A DNA stretch of 64,000 nt from Paenibacillus glycanilyticus (GCF_030161375.1 NZ_BSSQ01000011.1:1-64000), one strand, 5' to 3'. Shown: positions 34,933 through 44,284, counted from the stretch's first letter. The notes: generated from the letters alone by a model not told the origin. Program-made: numbers and translations.

Positions 34933-35427
34933 ATGGTTCATTTGCCGGCTAATAAGAGAGAAGAATTTTATTTTGGATTGATGATGGTAACGGGGATGGC
35001 CCTTGTTATGATCACTTACAACATGATTCGTAACAACCTGTTCGGGACGATTCCCGCTGGAGAAATGGTGCTGCAATATGTGTTAGGATTTGCGGTTGCT
35101 TTTCTAATTGAAATGTTTGTTGTTGGACCCGTTGCCCAAAAAGCCGCCTTCGCGATGCCTTATAACAAGTCGAAGAAGGTCTATGTTATTGTAGCGCTTG
35201 CGTTCTGCATGGTTACGGGCATGGTGCTTTGCATGTCGTTGTACGGATTGATTAGTTCATCATTGGCGAACGGTCTGGGAGAGGGTTCGCTCATCAAGCA
35301 TTATTTCTCGATTGTCTTCTACAATTATATTCTAGCATTCCCGCTGCAATTGATCGTGATGGGACCGCTCGTTCGGTTCTTGTTCAGCAAATTTATTGCG
35401 GGAAAAAGCAATACGGCAACGGCGTAA
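34933..35427 (+). CDS. DUF2798 family membrane protein
   Basis: 164 residues with four membrane segments in two similar halves: FYFGLMMVTGMALVMITYNM and VYVIVALAFCMVTGMVLCMS, each followed by a helix ending in a MGP/VGP motif (FLIEMFVVGPVAQK, LQLIVMGPLVRFLF). This repeated layout is the DUF2798 signature. ATG 34933 has AAGGAG ten bases upstream. It lies right behind the broken NUDIX gene. Function unknown. Confidence 0.85.
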   Translation: MVHLPANKREEFYFGLMMVTGMALVMITYNMIRNNLFGTIPAGEMVLQYVLGFAVAFLIEMFVVGPVAQKAAFAMPYNKSKKVYVIVALAFCMVTGMVLCMSLYGLISSSLANGLGEGSLIKHYFSIVFYNYILAFPLQLIVMGPLVRFLFSKFIAGKSNTATA

Positions 35428-35526
35428 ACTTGATATGATCTCGGAAATGAATGTCGCAGGACAAGGATCTGTGGCATTTTTTCTATTTGTATATTTATGG
35501 TAGAGTAGGAAGCGAGGTGAAGAAGG

Positions 35527-36522
35527 ATGAACCGTTATATCGATTCTATTAACGAACTGAATGAATGGGAGCTTCGGACCTTTCTAAACGAGCTCTTAGA
35601 GGCAGCCGAGAACGGTTCGGAGTCGGATCAACTTCTGCGGCAGTGGACCAGCCGCGTGCAAGAAGCGCGAGCAAAGCGCAGAGAAATAGACCGAATCGAG
35701 TCTCATGTACATATCGTATTTAGTCTTTCGGATGCGGGTTCATTAAAGGTCGCGCTAAGTGAATTAGGCAGACATGCGAATAATAAGGTTTTGGCCTTTA
35801 ACGATATGTTTTCCATTGGCCCGCTGTTGCATTTGGATCATTCGGACGGGCAGCGCAATAGACAAAGCTGGATGCTGGGCCGCTTTTCTCCGAGCAGCGT
35901 ATTAAACGATCCTAACCGAGAGTCCAGGATGGACCGCATGGTCGAGCAACTAAAAGCAATACCGGAAGAAAAATCGATCATTGTTTGGTGCTCCAATAAC
36001 TCGCATGACCAGATGGGATTGCGGCTGGTGATGCACTTGTTAAAGGATCGTCAGCAACCCGTTCAAATCATTAACTTAACGGAAAGTTTTCCTACTACGG
36101 ATAATCCGCCAATTGCCCAGGCTTATGTGGATAGAGAAGTCTATCGCAGCATCGTAAGCCAATATGAAACAGCTAGATTAATCACTCCCAATGAAAGGCA
36201 GCAATATATCGCAGAGTGGGAGGAACTGTCGAAGGCGAACCATGAGCTCCGATTGTGGCAGAACGGCGAAATTAAAGGTCGTGAGCCTGAAGCAATCGAC
36301 GGAATTATTGTATCCGCGGCGGTAGCTGCCGTACAAGAAAGCGGCGATGATCAAGGGTTTGTAAAAGCCGGGACGGTTGTTGCCAAGTTATTTGAGCATT
36401 TCGATCAAGTTATAGGCAGTCATTTTATCGAATACCGGATTTGGACATTGATCAGTAACGGAGTATTTGAGTTCAGAGGTCTGCCTGGTGCATTATATCA
36501 ATATTCTATTAAGCTCGGATGA
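35527..36522 (+). CDS. DUF1835/DUF3658 domain protein
   Basis: 331 residues. After an N-terminal helical part (1-55), HIVFSLSDAGSLKVALSELG and VLAFNDMFSIGPLLHLD match the DUF1835 domain. The C-terminal part (about 250-331) with IDGIIVSAAVAAVQES resembles DUF3658. GAGGTGAAGAAGG precedes ATG. It is the first gene of a three-gene operon with a coiled-coil protein and a VanZ-like protein. The role is unknown. Confidence 0.83.
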   Translation: MNRYIDSINELNEWELRTFLNELLEAAENGSESDQLLRQWTSRVQEARAKRREIDRIESHVHIVFSLSDAGSLKVALSELGRHANNKVLAFNDMFSIGPLLHLDHSDGQRNRQSWMLGRFSPSSVLNDPNRESRMDRMVEQLKAIPEEKSIIVWCSNNSHDQMGLRLVMHLLKDRQQPVQIINLTESFPTTDNPPIAQAYVDREVYRSIVSQYETARLITPNERQQYIAEWEELSKANHELRLWQNGEIKGREPEAIDGIIVSAAVAAVQESGDDQGFVKAGTVVAKLFEHFDQVIGSHFIEYRIWTLISNGVFEFRGLPGALYQYSIKLG

Positions 36523-36541
36523 TAGATAAGGAGGATTATAG

Positions 36542-37501
36542 ATGACCAAATCAATAGCGGAATGGAATGAGGAACTAGAGATTTTAAGAGAGCAAGCAAC
36601 CGAGAAGGAACATTTGGAGCGAAAGGCGGAACAATTGCAGAGGCTGAGTACAAACGCAACCAATAGAATAACGGTATTAAAAGCAGAACATACACGGGAG
36701 CAGAGGGATGTGGACCAGCTTGAGCGGAAAACTTGGACAAGCCTCATATCCGGCATATTGGGCAATAAAGATACGCGTCTGGAAAAGGAGCGGCAAGAAG
36801 CGCTTGCCGCTGCGCTGAAGCTTCAAGAAGCGCAGCTCTCCCAGGTTAAGCTGGAACAGGAGAAGCAGGATGTAGCTAAACAGCTTGAAGAGTTTAAAGA
36901 GGCTGCGAACCTATACACGCAAGCTTTACGCCAGAAAGAACAATTAATGCGTGGCTCCATCCCGGAAGCATCTGCCCAATTATCGGAATGGGACGAGCAA
37001 TTGTATCGGGAGCATTCTGAAATCAAGGAGCTTCGAGAAGCGGCTTCTGCCTGCCGAAAATTGGTGGAAGCATTAAGTCAAGCCAATGTAAAGCTCGATT
37101 CGGCCAAAGATTGGGGAACGTATGATATGTTGGGCGGCGGAATGATCAGCACGTCGATCAAGCATTCTCGTATTGATGATGCGCAGGATTATATCTATGA
37201 AGCCCAACATCACCTGCGTCAGCTGCAAGTGGAACTGAAGGACCTGAAACGGACGGCGGATTTATACGTCGGCATAGATACGATGGACAAGTTCGGCGAT
37301 TTTTTCTTTGATGGTCTCATTACCGACTGGATTGTACAGGACAAGATCAAATCCTCCATCAGCAATGTGGAAGCCCAATTATCTGATGCTACGGGATTAA
37401 TGGTCGGGCTCGATAATGAAGTTAGAGCTTCCGAACGAAGGCAGGCCATAATCAGGCAACAAGTTGCAGCGTATATTGAACAATTTAACGGGGGGAAATA
37501 A
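36542..37501 (+). CDS. Coiled-coil protein of unknown function
   Basis: 319 residues, nearly all charged helix with heptad patterning (LEILREQATEKEHLERKAEQ; EAQLSQVKLEQEKQDVAKQL), broken by a short segment WTSLISGILGNKDTRLEKER and by a Gly-rich block DMLGGGMISTSIKH around residue 195. This block and the C-terminal part DFFFDGLITDWIVQDKIKSS recur in several bacterial coiled-coil proteins that I cannot name. AAGGAGG is eight bases before ATG. Its stop overlaps the next start (TAATG). Confidence 0.68.
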   Translation: MTKSIAEWNEELEILREQATEKEHLERKAEQLQRLSTNATNRITVLKAEHTREQRDVDQLERKTWTSLISGILGNKDTRLEKERQEALAAALKLQEAQLSQVKLEQEKQDVAKQLEEFKEAANLYTQALRQKEQLMRGSIPEASAQLSEWDEQLYREHSEIKELREAASACRKLVEALSQANVKLDSAKDWGTYDMLGGGMISTSIKHSRIDDAQDYIYEAQHHLRQLQVELKDLKRTADLYVGIDTMDKFGDFFFDGLITDWIVQDKIKSSISNVEAQLSDATGLMVGLDNEVRASERRQAIIRQQVAAYIEQFNGGK

Positions 37502-38022
37502 TGATCCGCCGTATCGCTGTAAGCCTGCTTAGAACTCTATTATTCCTTGTGTTCGTTATTTATCTCATAGAAGCCATTCGTGTTATTGTTTGGAAACAAA
37601 TGCCGCCGGACAATGTGTTTCTTCCCGCGTTACAGCTCTCGGATATGGCGTCTATTAAACGCGCACTGCTTCATAGCAGCAATTTTGTGCCTTTCAAAAC
37701 CATTTTCTCTTACCTGTTCGTTAACGAAAATAGGAATATCGCATTTTCCAATCTCATGGGGAACATTCTATTGTTTATTCCTTTTGGCATGTTATTGCCG
37801 TTACTAACGATGAAGTTAAGGAACACAAGAATGGTTTTTCTACTGTCCATCGGATGGAGTCTATCCCTTGAAATTTTCGAGTTATTATTTTCAAGCGGAA
37901 CGTTGGACGTGGATGACCTTATTCTTAATTCATTAGGAGCTATGATTGGCTATCTCATTATTCGATTGATGCTCTATTTCGCGCAGCAATTATTTAGAAA
38001 AAGTAATAGAGCTATAGTCTAA
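37501..38022 (+). CDS. VanZ family membrane protein
   Basis: 173 residues with four membrane helices. The VanZ pattern is clear: NLMGNILLFIPFGMLLPLL, SLSLEIFELLFSSGTLDVDD and LILNSLGAMIGYLI. VanZ itself raises teicoplanin resistance by an unknown mechanism; most homologues are of unknown role at the cell envelope. It is translationally coupled to the coiled-coil gene. Confidence 0.9.
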   Translation: MIRRIAVSLLRTLLFLVFVIYLIEAIRVIVWKQMPPDNVFLPALQLSDMASIKRALLHSSNFVPFKTIFSYLFVNENRNIAFSNLMGNILLFIPFGMLLPLLTMKLRNTRMVFLLSIGWSLSLEIFELLFSSGTLDVDDLILNSLGAMIGYLIIRLMLYFAQQLFRKSNRAIV

Positions 38023-38032
38023 TACTTATGAA

Positions 38033-38068
38033 GAGTTTCGGATGACAAATTCCGGAGCTCTTTTTTTT
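38033..38068 (+). terminator. VanZ operon terminator
   Basis: GAGTTTCGGA pairs with TCCGGAGCTC (with G-U pairs), followed by eight T. Confidence 0.85.
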
Positions 38069-38226
38069 ATCTCGATTCTTTTATCCCCATTTATTGTCTC
38101 CTTTATTTGAAGAGATTTTTGGGAGTCATATAAGTAGAGTGTTTTGTCGCAATATTATAGTCTCGTGTTCTGATTTTCATCGAATAAAGGCACAGGCACA
38201 TAAATATCTATGAACTATAACCGCAG

Positions 38227-38242
38227 TGGAAGCGCTTAACCA
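38227..38242. promoter_or_regulatory. LacI/CcpA-type operator candidate
   Basis: TGGAAGCGCTTAACCA has the AAGCGCTT core of LacI-family operators. It misses the CcpA cre consensus WTGNAANCGNWNNCW at two positions. It lies 30 bp upstream of the sugar-binding protein gene. Confidence 0.5.
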
Positions 38243-38272
38243 AGGGTGGTTGACTAATAGGGAGGGATTAGG

Positions 38273-39727
38273 ATGGCTAGCGGTAAACGTTTATGGTCGA
38301 TTTCAACATCGCTCGTCTTGTGTACAACCCTGCTGTTTGCCTGTTCGAACAACTCGAACAATACAAACAAGCCAAGCAACAGTCCAAGTACGTCGGCAGA
38401 TACGGGTACGAAGGAGACAAATGCCGGTCAAACGAATAACGGGGGAACGGAAGGCAATACCGAGAAAAAAGTCATTACGATCACTTATCGCGATGACGGC
38501 ATTGGCCAGGATGGTGTCATGTACAAATGGATTCAAGAGATCGCGGCGAATTATCCCGACAAAAACGTAGAAATCAAACCAACTCCGATTCAAGCGTCGG
38601 AAGGGGATTATTTTGCCAAAATCGCGCTTGCGCTGAAATCCAAAGATACGGCGCCGGATATTGTGACAGAGGATACGTTTATTCTGAACTCCGATGCCAG
38701 CGCGGGGTATTTGACGCCGCTTGACGACAAGGTAGGCGCATGGGAAGACTGGACGAACGGCTCCTTCATCGAAGCGCTCAAAAAAGGGGTAACCGCTAGC
38801 GACGGCAAGGTATACGGCGTGCCGTACAATACGGATTCCAGGGGATTGTGGTACAACAAGGAACTATTCAAAAAAGCCGGACTCCCTGAAGACTGGGCGC
38901 CAAAAAACTGGGATGAAGTGCTGGATGCGGCCAGAACAATCAAGAGCAAGCTGCCAGACGTTGTGCCAATCTGGATGAATATGGGCAAGGCAACGGGTGA
39001 AGCGACTTCCATGCAGACGTATGAAATGCTGCTCTATGGCACAGGCGAAAGACTGTACGATAACGACTCCGGCAAATGGATTACGAAGAGCCAAGGCATT
39101 GTAGATGCCTTAACGTTTATTCAAACGATCAATAAGGAAAAGCTTGGACCGCCGCTCTCCAAAGTGTTGAACGGTCAAGCGGGCAACACGTCGACCCGTG
39201 AATATCTGCCGCAAGGCAAGCTGGCGATCTCGCTCGACGGCTCCTGGATTACCGGCAACTACCTCGAAGGCGGCGCTGCTCCGTGGCCGGAATACAAAGA
39301 TGTCCTTGGCTTTGCGCCAATGCCAACTAGCAAAGGCCAAGCGCCGGGTTCAATTACGCTGGCGGGCGGCTGGGCATTATCCATCCCGGCGAACGCGCAG
39401 CATAAAGACGAAGCATGGGATGTCATCAAGTTTGCGCTGAACAAAGAAAATTCGAAAAAACTCGTGATCGCATCCGGTAACATTACCGTTCGCGCGGACG
39501 TAGGTTCCGATCCGGAATATACGCAAATGCCGTTTAACGAGATCGCAACGAACTACCTGAAGAATGCCGAGTTCCGTCCGGCGCAGGATAAATATCCAGA
39601 AGTATCGACGCAAATTCAGACGATGGTTGAATCCGTTGCGTCCGGCACTTCGCCGCAAGATGCCGCAAACAAATATGCGCAGGATGTTACGCGTACCGTA
39701 GGTGCGGATAAGATTGTAGAAAAATAA
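38273..39727 (+). CDS. Sugar ABC transporter substrate-binding lipoprotein
   Basis: 484 residues. The lipoprotein signal ends LLFACSNNS, with the lipidated Cys at 24, followed by a Ser/Thr/Asn-rich linker. The mature protein has the MalE/UgpB-type fold: VITITYRDDGIGQD, DIVTEDTFILNSDA, VYGVPYNTDSRGLWYNKELF (typical of carbohydrate-binding SBPs) and ITLAGGWALSIPANAQHKDE. GGGAGGGATTAGG precedes ATG. It begins a three-gene importer operon; no ATPase gene is present, as usual for such importers, which share an MsmX-type ATPase. The sugar is unknown. Confidence 0.94.
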   Translation: MASGKRLWSISTSLVLCTTLLFACSNNSNNTNKPSNSPSTSADTGTKETNAGQTNNGGTEGNTEKKVITITYRDDGIGQDGVMYKWIQEIAANYPDKNVEIKPTPIQASEGDYFAKIALALKSKDTAPDIVTEDTFILNSDASAGYLTPLDDKVGAWEDWTNGSFIEALKKGVTASDGKVYGVPYNTDSRGLWYNKELFKKAGLPEDWAPKNWDEVLDAARTIKSKLPDVVPIWMNMGKATGEATSMQTYEMLLYGTGERLYDNDSGKWITKSQGIVDALTFIQTINKEKLGPPLSKVLNGQAGNTSTREYLPQGKLAISLDGSWITGNYLEGGAAPWPEYKDVLGFAPMPTSKGQAPGSITLAGGWALSIPANAQHKDEAWDVIKFALNKENSKKLVIASGNITVRADVGSDPEYTQMPFNEIATNYLKNAEFRPAQDKYPEVSTQIQTMVESVASGTSPQDAANKYAQDVTRTVGADKIVEK

Positions 39728-39833
39728 TGGCAGCAGGCTTGCTCAGGCCCCTTCCTCCAGATGCGGCTGCTTGAGCAAGTCTTCTTTTACCGCAAGAGGT
39801 TATTCACCTACTGACGGAGGAGGTAGACTTTCA

Positions 39834-40724
39834 ATGAGCAGTGTTGCTCTCAATGGCGCGGCAAAACGAAAGCGGACGTGGACATGGCTGTATTTCTTGC
39901 TTCCTTCCGTAGCGATTATGCTCGTGTTTTTTGTTTATCCCATTTTGCTGACCGTGTTCTATTCCTTCACTAATCTCGCTCTAACCGGCGAAGCGGCCAA
40001 ACATTTGAATTTTGTCGGCCTGGATAACTATTCCCGCATGTTCGAGGATCCTACAGTCCGGACAAGTATATGGAATACGCTCGTTTTTCTGATCGGATCG
40101 GCGGTTATTGGCCAGCAGGTGCTTGGATTTCTCATTGCGTTATTGATGAAAAACAAAAATAGATGGTTCCGGCGAATTATCGGTACCATCGTGCTGGCTG
40201 GCTGGGTTACGCCGGAAATCGTATGCGCATTATGTTTATACAGCTTTTTTGCTGACGAAGGTACGCTAAACGCGATTCTGACCTCGTTTGGTTTCAGCGA
40301 AGTGACTTGGCTGTATACCGTGCCGATGATTACGATCATTCTGGCGAATATATGGCATGGCACCGCCTTCTCGATGCTCGTATTCCAAGCTGCGCTTGAC
40401 GATGTGCCAAGCGAGATTGAAGAGGCTGCTATCGTAGACGGGGCTTCCAAATGGCAGGTGTTGACCCGAGTCACCATTCCTTATATTAAAGATTCGATTA
40501 CAACCAATGCGATGCTGGTTACGCTGCAGACGCTGGGCGTATTTGGACTCATTTACGCGATGACCGGCGGGGGACCGGGAACGTCCACCACAACGCTTCC
40601 GATCTTTATGTATAATCAGGCTTTCGTTAACTACCAGCTGGGTTATGGTACGGCCATTTCCTTATTGCTGCTGTTTATCGGCATCATCCTCAGCTTGTTC
40701 TATATCCGCTCGATGAAAGAGTAA
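39834..40724 (+). CDS. Sugar ABC transporter permease (MalF-like)
   Basis: 296 residues, six helices, with the permease coupling motif EIEEAAIVDGASKWQVLTRV (the EAA loop). ATG 39834 has GGAGGAGGT nine bases upstream, while a longer start at 39771 lies in the gap after the binding-protein gene. Second gene of the importer operon. Confidence 0.93.
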   Translation: MSSVALNGAAKRKRTWTWLYFLLPSVAIMLVFFVYPILLTVFYSFTNLALTGEAAKHLNFVGLDNYSRMFEDPTVRTSIWNTLVFLIGSAVIGQQVLGFLIALLMKNKNRWFRRIIGTIVLAGWVTPEIVCALCLYSFFADEGTLNAILTSFGFSEVTWLYTVPMITIILANIWHGTAFSMLVFQAALDDVPSEIEEAAIVDGASKWQVLTRVTIPYIKDSITTNAMLVTLQTLGVFGLIYAMTGGGPGTSTTTLPIFMYNQAFVNYQLGYGTAISLLLLFIGIILSLFYIRSMKE

Positions 40725-40745
40725 ACGGACAAGGAGAACAAACCT

Positions 40746-41579
40746 ATGAGCGCAAAACAACGCAAATGGATTTTTCAAATATTGCCTTATACGATCTTAG
40801 CGGTTATTGGAATCTGCTTCTTGCTACCCTTGTTATGGGTGCTTGTTGCCTCTGTGGATACAAACGCCATGCAGTCGCTTAAGACGCCGACCCATCTGAC
40901 AGGCACCAATTACGTGGAAGTAATGACGAATAAGGAAAATCAGCGCGCCTTCCTGATCGGTCTCATGATGTCCGGCGGCCAAGCTGTCCTGGTCGTTCTG
41001 CTCGGGCTTCTTGCGGCTTATCCGTTGTCGCGTTATCAACTTAGATACAAGAAACCTTTTATGCTGACCATTTTGTTTATGACCTCCTTGCCGATTACGG
41101 CCGTAATGGTTCCGGTGTACCAGCTGTTCCTATCCTTGAAGCTCTATAACAATGTATTTGGCGTCATCTTGTTTTTTGTTGCATCGGCTATGCCGTACGG
41201 GATCTGGATGCTGAAAAACTTCATGGATTCCGTGCCCTCCGAGCTGGAAGAGGCGGCTTGGATCGACGGAGCTTCCGTCCTCGTAGGCATTCGCAAAGTT
41301 GTCGCGCCGCTTATGGTACCCGGTATTTGCACGGTAGCGATCTTTACTTTCTCCGGCAGCTGGGGGAATTTCTTCGTACCGTACATCCTGCTGCAGTCTC
41401 CGGAGAAGTTCCCGGCTTCGCTGAAGATCTATCAGTTCTTCGGTCAATATGGCATGGCGGATTACGGGAACCTGGCCGCATTCTCCGTCATGTACGCGAT
41501 CCCATCCGTCGTTCTGTATATTTTGTCCCAGCGCTTTATGTCCAAAGGTTTTAGCATGCAGGGCGGTATGAAGGGGTAA
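40746..41579 (+). CDS. Sugar ABC transporter permease (MalG-like)
   Basis: 277 residues, six helices, EAA loop ELEEAAWIDGASVLVGIRKV. AAGGAG lies ten bases before ATG. Third gene of the importer operon, closed by a strong terminator at 41633. Confidence 0.93.
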   Translation: MSAKQRKWIFQILPYTILAVIGICFLLPLLWVLVASVDTNAMQSLKTPTHLTGTNYVEVMTNKENQRAFLIGLMMSGGQAVLVVLLGLLAAYPLSRYQLRYKKPFMLTILFMTSLPITAVMVPVYQLFLSLKLYNNVFGVILFFVASAMPYGIWMLKNFMDSVPSELEEAAWIDGASVLVGIRKVVAPLMVPGICTVAIFTFSGSWGNFFVPYILLQSPEKFPASLKIYQFFGQYGMADYGNLAAFSVMYAIPSVVLYILSQRFMSKGFSMQGGMKG

Positions 41580-41598
41580 CCGACTAACCGGATTTACG

Positions 41599-41633
41599 AA
41601 AAACCTTGAGCAGCTCTTGCTCAAGGTTTTTTT
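41599..41633 (+). terminator. Sugar importer operon terminator
   Basis: AAAACCTTGAGCA-GCTCT-TGCTCAAGGTTTTTTT. Confidence 0.92.
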
Positions 41634-41656
41634 CTATAAATTGGATAAACATGAAG

Positions 41657-41695
41657 TTGACTTCAAAAACACGTGGTGATATATTGTGTATACAC
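41657..41695 (+). promoter_or_regulatory. Promoter with GntR operator of the ABC-GntR operon
   Basis: TTGACT (41657-41662), a 17-bp spacer and TATATT (41680-41685), directly followed by the perfect palindrome GTGTATACAC (41686-41695). The palindrome occupies the transcription start region and resembles the GTGTA/TACAC half-sites of YtrA-type GntR repressors. The operon's own GntR protein is the likely binder. Confidence 0.75.
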
Positions 41696-41724
41696 GACAT
41701 GCACAATTTGATCGGAGGTACACT

Positions 41725-42579
41725 ATGCTGTCGTTAGATGTTAAGCAAGTAAGCAAGAAGTATGACACATTTGAATTAAAAGAGGTTTCGTTCCAACTGG
41801 AAAAGGGTTATATTATGGGCTTTATTGGAGCGAATGGCGCAGGGAAAACAACGACCATCAAGTTGATCCTGAATATGATTCGTATTGACAGCGGCGAAGT
41901 TCAAATATTGGGGAAAAACATTGCCGAACATGAACTGGAACTAAAACAGATAATCGGATGCGCTTTTGGAGATGTTGAGTTTTATAGCCGGAGTAAAATA
42001 AAAACATTGACCGATGTTATTAAGAGATTTTATAAGAATTGGAATGATGACACGTATTATAGTTATTTGAGGAGATTCAAGTTGGATGAGAACAAAAAAA
42101 TCTCCCAACTGTCGACGGGGATGAAGGTTAAATACAATTTGGCCCTTGCCTTGTCCCATGGCGCAAAGCTTCTCATATTGGATGAGCCAACAAGCGGGCT
42201 GGATCCGGTTGCAAGGGATAATCTGCTGGAGATCTTCCAAGAGCTCGTGAGCGAAGGAGAGATCAGCATACTTTTCTCTACGCATATCACTACCGATTTG
42301 GAGAAATGCGCTGATTTTATAACGTTTATTGAGAACGGCCGGATTGTGAAGAGCGCGGAGAAGGAAGAGTTTGTAGCTTCTTATCGTTTGCTTAACGGCA
42401 AGGAAAATCAGCTGAACGAGGTAAAGGATAAGCTAATCTCCTATAAGAAAAATTCTTTTGGATTTACGGGATTGATTCATGCGGAGGATTTCGATCCGGG
42501 CCTCGAGATTAACGCAGTAATCCCAAGTCTTGAGGAAATTATGATTTACTTTGCGAAGAAGGAGGCTATGTATGTTTAA
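41725..42579 (+). CDS. ABC transporter ATPase (YtrB-like)
   Basis: About 284 residues: Walker A (IGANGAGKTTTIKL), signature QLSTGMKVKYNLALAL, Walker B LLILDEPTSGLDPV, H-loop FSTHITTDLE. The degenerate signature (LSTGM) is common in this ytr-type group. ATG 41725 has CGGAGGT five bases upstream; an ORF start at 41686 lies inside the operator. It overlaps the permease gene by eight bases. Such systems act in resistance to cell-wall antibiotics or envelope homeostasis. Confidence 0.91.
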   Translation: MLSLDVKQVSKKYDTFELKEVSFQLEKGYIMGFIGANGAGKTTTIKLILNMIRIDSGEVQILGKNIAEHELELKQIIGCAFGDVEFYSRSKIKTLTDVIKRFYKNWNDDTYYSYLRRFKLDENKKISQLSTGMKVKYNLALALSHGAKLLILDEPTSGLDPVARDNLLEIFQELVSEGEISILFSTHITTDLEKCADFITFIENGRIVKSAEKEEFVASYRLLNGKENQLNEVKDKLISYKKNSFGFTGLIHAEDFDPGLEINAVIPSLEEIMIYFAKKEAMYV

Positions 42580-43225
42580 CTTAATCTTAAAGGATTTCAA
42601 GATAGGAGTTCCGCGCTTCTTTCTGATCTTGCCGGTTTTGACTGGTGCTTTAATGTTAATTCCAGGCTGGATCTACATGGTTGTTCTTTTTTATTTTTGC
42701 TGGATTACGATCCCCAATATGCTGGCGGGAGTTCGAACGCAGAACGATCTGATGTTTACCGCCCTGTTGCCCGTGACCAAGTCCGATATCGTGAAGGCCA
42801 AGGTATCCGTCATTGTCATTCTCGAATTATTGCATATTGTATTTGCGATCATTTTTGGTATGATAAATCTCAGTCTGTATCCGGATGTCGTCAATTATTT
42901 CTTTGCGCCGCATATGGGGTTTTGGGGATTATGTTTCGTGATGCTCGGCATCTTCAACATTTTTTTATTGTCTCTTTATTACAAAACCGCGTATAAATAC
43001 GGCGTTGCAACGGCTGTAGCGATTGGTGGCGCGATGTTGTTTGCCGTCCTTACGCAATGGATTGCGTTACAAAACTCTTATGTGCACGACATTTTTTATG
43101 GCACCGGGATTGACGATACCGTTGTGCAGTTATCTATTCTAATCGCAGGAATTCTGATCTTTATTGCTTTAACCGTCATTGGTTACCGCATGGCGAATCA
43201 AAGGTTCCTGAAAGTGGAGATTTAA
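42572..43225 (+). CDS. ABC-2 permease (ABC2_membrane_5-like)
   Basis: 217 residues with six membrane segments. RTQNDLMFTALLPVTKSDIV is the coupling helix typical of this group. ATG 42572 has AAGGAGG six bases upstream. It partners the preceding ATPase. Confidence 0.85.
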   Translation: MFNLILKDFKIGVPRFFLILPVLTGALMLIPGWIYMVVLFYFCWITIPNMLAGVRTQNDLMFTALLPVTKSDIVKAKVSVIVILELLHIVFAIIFGMINLSLYPDVVNYFFAPHMGFWGLCFVMLGIFNIFLLSLYYKTAYKYGVATAVAIGGAMLFAVLTQWIALQNSYVHDIFYGTGIDDTVVQLSILIAGILIFIALTVIGYRMANQRFLKVEI

Positions 43226-43228
43226 TGA

Positions 43229-43594
43229 ATGAATGTAGCCATTTCCAACTCATCGGACAAACCGATCTATCAGCAAATTTTTGAACAGATCAGTGCTCAG
43301 ATCTTGAAGGGCGAATTAGAAAGCGGCTACGTTTTACCGCCAATACGGCAAGCAGCTCAAGAGCTTCGAGTCAGTATTATTACCGTGAAGAAAGCCTGGG
43401 AAGAGCTTGAGCACAGCGGTTTGATTCATACGGTAACGGGAAAAGGATGTTTCGTTGCGGATTTTACTCCTGACCAAATTCTTCAATTGCGCAATGACAT
43501 GGTGCAGGGGCAAATGGCAACCGATGCTTCCTATTACAAATCTTTTGGCCTCACGATCGATGAAGTGATTGAACTGCTTAAGAAGGTGTATTAA
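43229..43594 (+). CDS. GntR family regulator, YtrA subfamily
   Basis: 121 residues: a winged-helix domain (KPIYQQIFEQISAQILKGEL, ESGYVLPPIRQAAQELRVS, GKGCFVAD) with only a short C-terminal dimerisation stretch. This is the YtrA subfamily, which represses linked ABC transporters. GTGGAG precedes ATG. It is the last gene of the operon (in Bacillus ytr it is the first) and probably binds the palindrome at 41686-41695. Confidence 0.92.
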   Translation: MNVAISNSSDKPIYQQIFEQISAQILKGELESGYVLPPIRQAAQELRVSIITVKKAWEELEHSGLIHTVTGKGCFVADFTPDQILQLRNDMVQGQMATDASYYKSFGLTIDEVIELLKKVY

Positions 43595-43608
43595 TTGGAG
43601 TTATAAAT

Positions 43609-43635
43609 AGGGCGGTGCGACTCTCGCACCGCCCT
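43609..43635. terminator. Bidirectional terminator
   Basis: AGGGCGGTGCG-ACTCT-CGCACCGCCCT between the converging GntR and SIMPL genes. The hairpin is strong but the T tracts are short. Confidence 0.75.
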
Positions 43636-43642
43636 GTTTGCG

Positions 43643-44284
43643 TTAACCGTACATGTACCATACTCGAACGGAAGCTTTGAACGATAAGGTGCCTGGTTCA
43701 ATGGTGGTTCCCGCGTCGCCGGCAGGAGCTGATGCGGCTTTGAACATAACAGGTTCAAAGCCGTTGCTTGGCGATTCTATGATTTTGCAAGGAACGGCGG
43801 ATAAGGAAACGCCAAGCGCGGCGGCAATCGTAAGCGCCTTGGCTTCGGCATCGCGAACGGCCAGCGTTAAAGCTTTCCGGCTTGCTTCGCTGGCTTGCGT
43901 CGATCGGAACGACACGTCCGTTACGGTGTTGGCTCCTTGTGCTACGGCCGAATCTATGATTTGACCTACATCGTTTGCTCCGCTAATCGTAATCCTTAGC
44001 AGATGGACGGCTCTGTATCCCCGGAAAACTTGTTTCCCGTCTACGAAATCATATTGCGGTTCAATGGAATATTGCGCGGTAGAAATTTGTTCGCGCGGTA
44101 CGCCTAGCCCAAGAATGGCATGGATGATTGCGTCTATCTTTTCGGCTTGATTGGTTTGAAGTTCGCTCAGGCTGTCACCTTCTTCGGATACGCCAAGCGT
44201 AACAACCGTCTCGTCCGGCATTGCCGTGGCGATTCCTTGACCCATTACTTCAATCGTACAATCGCAAGCGGACTCTTTGCTCAT
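43643..44284 (-). CDS. SIMPL (DUF541) domain protein
   Basis: 213 residues. ITVEVMGQGIATAMPDETVVTLG-type beginning (here CTIEVMGQGIATAMPDETVV), a central ISTAQYSIEPQYDFVDGKQV with GYRAVHLLRITI, and C-terminal VRDAEAKALTIAAALGV are the SIMPL/DUF541 pattern. There is no signal peptide, so this copy seems cytoplasmic, unlike many secreted relatives. TGGAGG precedes ATG. It is divergent from the ECF-controlled operon. Function unknown. Confidence 0.9.
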   Translation of the reverse strand: MSKESACDCTIEVMGQGIATAMPDETVVTLGVSEEGDSLSELQTNQAEKIDAIIHAILGLGVPREQISTAQYSIEPQYDFVDGKQVFRGYRAVHLLRITISGANDVGQIIDSAVAQGANTVTDVSFRSTQASEASRKALTLAVRDAEAKALTIAAALGVSLSAVPCKIIESPSNGFEPVMFKAASAPAGDAGTTIEPGTLSFKASVRVWYMYG

